Positions 42,849 to 48,037 of a DNA stretch of 48,037 nt are shown here, one piece after another. The notes beneath the pieces were generated by a model. That model made no database searches, was not told where the DNA came from, and saw only the letters and a program-made list of their open reading frames with translations. Source of the stretch: Clostridiales bacterium. GTDB lineage: Bacteria; Bacillota; Clostridia; Oscillospirales; Oscillospiraceae. The stretch covers positions 1-48,037 of the forward strand of contig JAAYBW010000208.1 in assembly GCA_012729975.1 (NCBI GenBank), in the 5' to 3' direction. The position numbers and the translations under genes are program-made. How positions within the stretch are numbered: position 1 is the first letter of the stretch; each line of letters starts with the position of its first letter.

Positions 42849-45143
42849 TTACTGCATAACGGAGAAGACTTTTTCGCCGTCAGTCGAAATAACAATGGTT
42901 CTGGCGTTCGATGTATAGTTAGTGATAATTACTTCTGCAATCTGATCCTCGACTTCTTTTTGGATTAATCGCCGCAGGTTACGAGCGCCATATGTCTCGG
43001 AGAAAGATTTTTTTACAAGGTATTTGAGTACTCCATCGTCGTATCTGATCATGTACCCCTTTTCCTCCAGGTTGTCGCTGAGTTCTTTCATCATGATGGC
43101 GGCAATCTTAACAAAGTCTTCCTCTGTTAGTTTGTTGAAATATACGATTTCGTCCACTCGGTTAATAAATTCGGGGCGCAGGAAATCATTAAGCGCTTTT
43201 AAGGCTTTCTCGCGACTCTGTTCGTTTATGCTGCGGTTAAAGCCAACACTGCTGTCTCGCTTGTCGCTCCCGGCGTTTGTTGTCATTATTATAACTGTAT
43301 TTTCAAAGTTTATCGTTCTTCCGTGAGCATCGGTTATGTGCCCGTCATCAAGAATCTGCAGCAGGATGTTTAGTACATCCGGATGAGCCTTCTCGATCTC
43401 ATCGAAAAGTATGACAGAGTACGGTTTACGACGAATTTTCTCGGTAAGCTGACCCGCTTCATCATATCCTACATATCCAGGAGGAGAGCCGATTATACGG
43501 GAAACTGCGTGTTTTTCCATAAATTCGGACATATCAAGCCTAATAAGCGATTCAGGCGCGTTAAATAGATCATCGGCCAACCTTTTAACAAGCTCTGTCT
43601 TTCCTATACCGGTAGAGCCGATAAATATGAAGGAAACCGGTTTGCGTTTTGCAGATATACCCACTCTGTTGCGCTTGATGGCGGCGCATACCGCATCCAC
43701 TGCTTCGTCCTGACCGACGATATGGGTTTTGAGCCTTTGACCAAGCTTGGAGAGGCGCTCGAATTCGTCTTCTCTGATACTGCTGGCGGGAATTTTCGTC
43801 CACATTTCGATTATTCTGGCCAGATTGTCAAGAGTGAGAGCGGGCCTGCCCTGTGCTTGGATTACAGATAATTCACGCCCAAGCTGAAGCTCGCGGCTTC
43901 TGAGATTAGCAAGTCTTGCATAATTTGATTCGCTTTCCTCAGATTCATTCAAGAGCATTTCACGCTCACGGGAAAGGTCATCGAGCTCTTTTTTTATCTC
44001 CGCTTCACGAGTAATAGTTTCATTTTTAAGGTTGACATCGCTGCAAGCCTCATCCAACAGATCGATAGCTTTGTCAGGCAGGTATCTATCGGTTATATAG
44101 CGCTCGGACAGCAGCACAGACTGCCTTGCCATTTCATCAGATATAAATACGCCGTGGAAGTCCTCGTAGTATTTGGCTATTCCCTTTATTATCTGGATAG
44201 ATTGATCGATAGAAGGTTCGTTTACGGTAACAGGCTGGAATCGGCGTTCAAGCGCCGAATCTTTCTCTATGTGTTTACGATACTCATTAAAAGTAGTAGC
44301 ACCGATAACCTGTATCTCTCCGCGAGAAAGAGCGGGTTTAAGTATGTTTGCGGCGTTCATGCTTCCCTCGGCATCTCCGGCGCCGACTATGCTGTGAACT
44401 TCGTCAATGACAAGTATTATGTTGCCCTGCTTTTTAATTTCATCTATAAGCCCTTTCATACGGCTTTCAAATTGACCGCGAAACTGTGTTCCGGCGACAA
44501 GAGATGTCAGATCCAGCAAATAGACTTCCTTATCTCGAAGTTTATATGGTACGTCTCCGCGCACTATTTTCTGAGCTAATCCCTCAGCAATAGCGGTTTT
44601 ACCGACACCGGGCTCCCCTATCAGACATGGGTTATTCTTTTGTCGGCGGTTCAGGATCTGGATAACGCGTTCGGTCTCTTCTTCACGTCCTATTATCCGG
44701 TCAAGTTTACCGTCCTGAGCTTTTTTTGTCAGAGAAACGCAGTAGTTTTCGAGAAATTTACGTTTTTGTCCTCGTGCACCACTCTTATCCGGTTCCTTGG
44801 GATTATCTCTCTGGGGGCGCTGTTGGTCATCACGGGAAGGATTAGTAAACAATTTGTTAAGGAACGGAAAGGTCGCTGTTTTTCCGTTTTCGTCGTCACC
44901 ATCGTCGTCTATGTTGTCAAGCGCTTCCGCTCCCCCGAAAGCATTGAGCATTTCGGTGGATATACCGTCGAGTTCATCATCGCTTATACCCATATTCTGC
45001 ATCATATCCTGAACAGGCTTTATGCCAAGTTCTTTAGCGCATTTAAGGCACAGGCCCTCGTTAACGGACTTGCCGTTTTCAAGTTTTGTAATAAATACGA
45101 CAGCAACGTTCTTTTTGCATCTGGTACATATTGTTGGCTGCAT
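42849..45143 (-). CDS. ATP-dependent Clp protease ATP-binding subunit, ClpE-like
   Basis: A 764-residue two-domain AAA+ unfoldase. A small N-terminal zinc finger uses C6, C9, C32 and C35, as in ClpE. D1 has Walker [10 protein letters not shown] and VIDEVH. A middle coiled region (about 390-440) is followed by D2 with GSTGIGKTE and LFDEIEKAH. The VGF tripeptide in SSVGFNRS is the loop that docks on ClpP. It feeds damaged proteins to ClpP. It is shorter than ClpC and lacks the double Clp-N repeat. It is 18 bases after pgsA, at the end of the truA operon. No CtsR site is evident. Confidence 0.92.
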   Translation of the reverse strand: MQPTICTRCKKNVAVVFITKLENGKSVNEGLCLKCAKELGIKPVQDMMQNMGISDDELDGISTEMLNAFGGAEALDNIDDDGDDENGKTATFPFLNKLFTNPSRDDQQRPQRDNPKEPDKSGARGQKRKFLENYCVSLTKKAQDGKLDRIIGREEETERVIQILNRRQKNNPCLIGEPGVGKTAIAEGLAQKIVRGDVPYKLRDKEVYLLDLTSLVAGTQFRGQFESRMKGLIDEIKKQGNIILVIDEVHSIVGAGDAEGSMNAANILKPALSRGEIQVIGATTFNEYRKHIEKDSALERRFQPVTVNEPSIDQSIQIIKGIAKYYEDFHGVFISDEMARQSVLLSERYITDRYLPDKAIDLLDEACSDVNLKNETITREAEIKKELDDLSREREMLLNESEESESNYARLANLRSRELQLGRELSVIQAQGRPALTLDNLARIIEMWTKIPASSIREDEFERLSKLGQRLKTHIVGQDEAVDAVCAAIKRNRVGISAKRKPVSFIFIGSTGIGKTELVKRLADDLFNAPESLIRLDMSEFMEKHAVSRIIGSPPGYVGYDEAGQLTEKIRRKPYSVILFDEIEKAHPDVLNILLQILDDGHITDAHGRTINFENTVIIMTTNAGSDKRDSSVGFNRSINEQSREKALKALNDFLRPEFINRVDEIVYFNKLTEEDFVKIAAIMMKELSDNLEEKGYMIRYDDGVLKYLVKKSFSETYGARNLRRLIQKEVEDQIAEVIITNYTSNARTIVISTDGEKVFSVMQ

Positions 45144-45161
45144 CTTTTACTCCTTTTAAGG

Positions 45162-45743
45162 TTAGTCACTATCATCCCACCCCGCATCTAATGTGTCGGG
45201 CGTGGAATGTGTATTATTTTTACGTAAAGTTTTTATAAAGCAAAATAAATATCTGGTAAATGCTACAGACATGACGGCGAGGGCAGCGCAAATCACGGCT
45301 GTAGACCATTTATCCGGAATATTATCAAACAACATGAGTATAACACAAGCTATAAAAAAAACAACGGTTGAAGATTTGCCAATAAAGTTCGCAGGCGGCA
45401 TATCTGAAATCTTATTATATAATATAAGCCCGCCCAAGCCCATTAAGAACTCTTTGATCAATAAAACAATAAGGGCCCATAACGGAATTATTTTGTCTAT
45501 CGTAATACATGCGAGTACGGATGCGGTCATAAGCTTGTCACCCAAAGGGTCGAGAATTTTACCGAGAGTTGTTATTTTGTTAAGTTTTCTTGCCAGCATA
45601 CCGTCAAGCACATCTGTTAGGGAGGCAAGTATAAATATAGCAACGGCTAATAAGGATGAGTGTTGTAATCCGCTGAAGTAAATGATTATGAAAGCGGGAA
45701 CGAGACAAAGCCTGAAAAGAGAGAGAATATTCGGAATGTTCAT
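45162..45743 (-). CDS. pgsA: CDP-diacylglycerol-glycerol-3-phosphate 3-phosphatidyltransferase
   Basis: A 193-residue membrane enzyme of phosphatidylglycerol synthesis. The CDP-alcohol phosphotransferase signature DGMLARKLN...GKILDPLGDK (DGx2ARx8Gx3Dx3D) lies at about residues 47-70, and five to six hydrophobic helices flank it. ATG 45743 is chosen for its position after GGCAGGTAA and because the protein then starts MNIPNILSLFR, the usual PgsA N-terminus; the frame is open 14 codons further upstream. Confidence 0.95.
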   Translation of the reverse strand: MNIPNILSLFRLCLVPAFIIIYFSGLQHSSLLAVAIFILASLTDVLDGMLARKLNKITTLGKILDPLGDKLMTASVLACITIDKIIPLWALIVLLIKEFLMGLGGLILYNKISDMPPANFIGKSSTVVFFIACVILMLFDNIPDKWSTAVICAALAVMSVAFTRYLFCFIKTLRKNNTHSTPDTLDAGWDDSD

Positions 45744-45828
45744 CGGGTTACCTGCCTTTGTGAACTGAGGAACGATATAAATCAAGCCGTAGCATGCATA
45801 TTTGATAAGGAAAACCGATTCTATGCAA

Positions 45829-46539
45829 TTACAGTCCCAGTATAGCGGTTATCGGATTATACGCTATCAGCCACTTCAATACAAAGGTATTATCAATTCT
45901 TTCTTCTGACAATAGGAAACCGGTAAAACGGAGCACCCATGCGATTACAAATACAAGTATAAGACCCTTAAGCAACCCAAGCGCTGTACCGAGGATATCA
46001 TTAATTAGCTCAAGTCCCGGTAACTTAAATGCAAGATTGAGAATATTGGCAATAACTGTAATGACAATCAATATAAGAATAAAGACAACAATAAGTGTAA
46101 TAACATAAGCAATTGTCGAACAAAGTTTTTTAACAAGGGTATTCTTTAGGTTTTGACCGACTTCAGTTACGCTCTCGCTTATTTCATTGCTGATGTTCTC
46201 AGCTGCCGTTTTTAAAATACCGAGTTTACGAAGGCTTTCGAAAGATACGTCGTATACCTTTTTATTTTTCATACCTTCAGTTTCGTCATTGCCTTGATAA
46301 TCAGTTTCTTCGACTTTTTCAGCCGCATCGTCTACTGCTTTGTCAACCAGCCCGCTTACAAAAGGCTCGAGTATGACCGTAAATTCTGATGAATATGTCT
46401 CAGCAACCAGATTTGCTCCATAAAACGCAATGATTAATGCCAGGACACCGCTTAATCCTAAAATAAAGCCTTTGCGGTAACCGCTCCAGCCGGACACAGC
46501 CAATATAGCAACAAGGACCAGATCGATAATTACAGTCAT
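45829..46539 (-). CDS. CvpA family membrane protein
   Basis: A 236-residue protein with membrane helices at about 2-20, 27-45, 143-170 and 185-210, and an extracytoplasmic acidic loop of some 90 residues between helices 2 and 3. The start, with GWSGYRKGFILGL, is the CvpA signature. CvpA proteins are needed for colicin V secretion in E. coli and for envelope integrity in other species. AAGGAAGGAG precedes the ATG. It is between the DUF5711 gene and pgsA in the same operon. Confidence 0.88.
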   Translation of the reverse strand: MTVIIDLVLVAILAVSGWSGYRKGFILGLSGVLALIIAFYGANLVAETYSSEFTVILEPFVSGLVDKAVDDAAEKVEETDYQGNDETEGMKNKKVYDVSFESLRKLGILKTAAENISNEISESVTEVGQNLKNTLVKKLCSTIAYVITLIVVFILILIVITVIANILNLAFKLPGLELINDILGTALGLLKGLILVFVIAWVLRFTGFLLSEERIDNTFVLKWLIAYNPITAILGL

Positions 46540-46566
46540 TGATGGCTCCTTCCTTAATCGGAGAAA

Positions 46567-47700
46567 TCATTGAGTATAAAGACGTGCCTGAGCGGCAGTA
46601 ACGGCCAGAATCTTGCCATCGGAAGTAATGAAAGCGTCTATAAAACCTGATGCATCCGTAATCGTAGCATTCAGTTGGAGTTTTTCGTCGTACACGGCTA
46701 TTGCCCCCGGGAACACTACAGCTATGTATTTTCCGCATGCTCTGATAGATTTAACCTCGCTTGCCAGGTTTGCTGAAGTTATCTCTTCTCCGGAGGAATT
46801 TACGGTCGCTAAGCGGCAGGTATCGCCGGTTTTATAATCACTTAGCAATAAAACTGAAAAACCGCTGCCTTTCAGGCTGTAATCTCTTAGGTATTCACCG
46901 CTGAAATCATAGATTCCGACCGGTTTTGCGTCTGCATCCAGTATTGTAAGGCTGTTGTCTGAAAGCAGGCATATCCGGTTGTCTGTAAGAAACTCAATAT
47001 CAAAACCAATATCGTCTTGTGTCAGATAAACACCGCGTTCTGTTTCACTGTCCAAAGAAAAGATAATCGCACGCCCGCCTTTATCTGTCATTGTAGTTGC
47101 AGCCATTTTGCCGTTTCCCGGCGAGACATCGGCGTCCAATATATATCCGGTACCGGAATACCAAATATAAACAACTTCCCTATCGGGATTATAAACTGTT
47201 ACCGATCCCTTATATCCCGGTTCTTCGGAACAGAGTGCGAGCCAGTCGTTAGAATTTAGCGAAACGCTTATTATGCGACCCGGCACATCAAGTTGCATTA
47301 TTCTACCCGATGTACCTAAAAGCATAAGTGTTGTTGTACCTACATCCCAAACCGCTGCACGCTTACTTCCGGACTCGACAGCGGGAGATGAAAGCGATAC
47401 GGCATCGTGGGCTATTTCCCCACCGTTTTCATTAAATACCTGAATGCTGACTCCGGAAGCAGATATAAGACCGCCTGACAATTCTCCGAATACATTATCA
47501 GAGTATACATCAAACGCATAACCTTTAGAGCCATCGCTCTCATCGTCTATCAGATGGCCGAACAAGCGAGATATGGCTTCGCCCGTCAGCATTTCTCTGT
47601 TGCTGATAAGATATACCGCAAGAAATATCAGCGCTGCCAAAACTGCAGCAGAGATAACGGAACCGACTATTCTTGATTTTTTGCTAAGCTTCTTTTTCAT
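46567..47700 (-). CDS. DUF5711 family membrane-anchored beta-propeller-like protein
   Basis: A 377-residue protein. A basic N-terminus and one membrane helix (about 12-32) anchor a large outer domain with repeated beta-strand units and DxG/NDW-type turns that read as a WD40-like propeller. It fits the DUF5711 family of Clostridia, with no known function. It is 10 bases after truA and 27 before cvpA, in an operon of envelope and RNA genes. No catalytic motif was seen. Confidence 0.85.
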   Translation of the reverse strand: MKKKLSKKSRIVGSVISAAVLAALIFLAVYLISNREMLTGEAISRLFGHLIDDESDGSKGYAFDVYSDNVFGELSGGLISASGVSIQVFNENGGEIAHDAVSLSSPAVESGSKRAAVWDVGTTTLMLLGTSGRIMQLDVPGRIISVSLNSNDWLALCSEEPGYKGSVTVYNPDREVVYIWYSGTGYILDADVSPGNGKMAATTMTDKGGRAIIFSLDSETERGVYLTQDDIGFDIEFLTDNRICLLSDNSLTILDADAKPVGIYDFSGEYLRDYSLKGSGFSVLLLSDYKTGDTCRLATVNSSGEEITSANLASEVKSIRACGKYIAVVFPGAIAVYDEKLQLNATITDASGFIDAFITSDGKILAVTAAQARLYTQ

Positions 47701-47710
47701 AATATGCCCT

Positions 47711-48037
47711 TCAGGACTCCATCATTTCTCCAACAGGTCCGCCATATTCGACATATGTCATATATAAGCCGCAAGCAGGGGCTGTAGGTCCCGATAGCCG
47801 TCTGTCACCGGCGGCAAGTATGGATGATATGCTATCGGGAGAAATTTTGCCCAAAGCAGTAAACACAACCGTTCCGACCATTGCCCTGGCCATGTTGTAA
47901 AGGAAGCCATTAGCGCTTATTTTAAACTCAATTAAATCATGGTCTTTTGTGATATCAAAATAGTAGACGGTTCTCACGGAGGATTTTGTTTCGGTTCCCA
48001 CAGAACGAACAGCGGAAAAGTCGTGTGTTCCTATAAA
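47711..48037 (-). CDS. truA: tRNA pseudouridine synthase A, C-terminal part (runs off the window)
   Basis: The C-terminal 108 residues of TruA; the N-terminus with the catalytic Asp lies beyond the right edge. The visible part starts FIGTHDFSAV, continues SNGFLYNMARAMVGT-like (SANGFLYNMARAMVGT) and ends in the usual GLYMTYVEYGG region, which confirms the family. TruA modifies uridines 38-40 of the anticodon arm. The gene heads or continues the operon that includes DUF5711, cvpA, pgsA and the clp gene. Confidence 0.93.
   Translation of the reverse strand, partial: FIGTHDFSAVRSVGTETKSSVRTVYYFDITKDHDLIEFKISANGFLYNMARAMVGTVVFTALGKISPDSISSILAAGDRRLSGPTAPACGLYMTYVEYGGPVGEMMES

Overview
The window looks like a chromosomal segment of a strictly anaerobic, endospore-forming member of the Clostridia. 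The evidence is a set of spore genes (spoVAD and spoVAE, a CwlD-type cell-wall amidase, the DUF421/DUF4363 pair), several protein families typical of Clostridia (DUF4364, DUF6873-like, DUF3048, DUF6062, DUF5711, DUF2284), strong GGAGG-type ribosome sites, and sigma-A type promoters. Base composition looks to be in the mid-40s %GC by eye. I see no rRNA, tRNA, CRISPR array, transposase or phage gene.

Region 1 (1-8100) is the accessory, metabolic part. A LysR regulator is followed by a 2[4Fe-4S] ferredoxin, an AprA/fumarate-reductase-like flavoprotein, an SDR reductase, a 3-hydroxyacyl-CoA-dehydrogenase-type enzyme, a cyclase-family (PF04199) metal hydrolase, a BKACE/DUF849 beta-keto acid cleavage enzyme and a second SDR. 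The four central families are the ones described for anaerobic phloroglucinol breakdown in Clostridium scatologenes: phloroglucinol reductase, dihydrophloroglucinol cyclohydrolase, 3-hydroxy-5-oxohexanoate dehydrogenase and triacetate acetoacetate-lyase. I read the cluster as a pathway that reduces an aromatic or polyketide-like ring, opens it hydrolytically, oxidises the product to a beta-keto acid and cleaves that with acetyl-CoA. The ferredoxin/flavoprotein pair and the second SDR are not explained by the described pathway. At least three promoters, a T-N11-A dyad and several long stem-loops punctuate the cluster.

Region 2 (8100-21500) is housekeeping and envelope functions: an M23-type peptidase, a cyclophilin lipoprotein, rsmA, dut, a DUF6873-like protein, radA, a spore-type amidase, a DUF2284 protein coupled to a RACo-like corrinoid activator, a LexA-controlled dinB, a probable spore-associated protein and a DUF3048 lipoprotein.

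Region 3 (21600-26000) holds a DUF4364 regulator, glmM followed by the frameshifted remnant of a hexapeptide-repeat (GlmU-like) protein, the DUF421/DUF4363 membrane pair, nrdR and a small membrane protein.

Region 4 (25990-40470, minus strand) has two long compact operons: mltG-alaS-hinT-comEC-holA-rnmV and guaB-cobB-tagA-tmk-DJ-1-fthC, with an ogg-type glycosylase upstream. A 34-codon cysteine-rich gene on the plus strand lies between the two operons.

Region 5 (40540-48037) has DUF6062-spoVAD-spoVAE on the plus strand, facing a minus-strand operon truA-DUF5711-cvpA-pgsA-clpE-like. truA runs off the right edge. Coordinates of regulatory sites were read by eye; no search or folding program was run.
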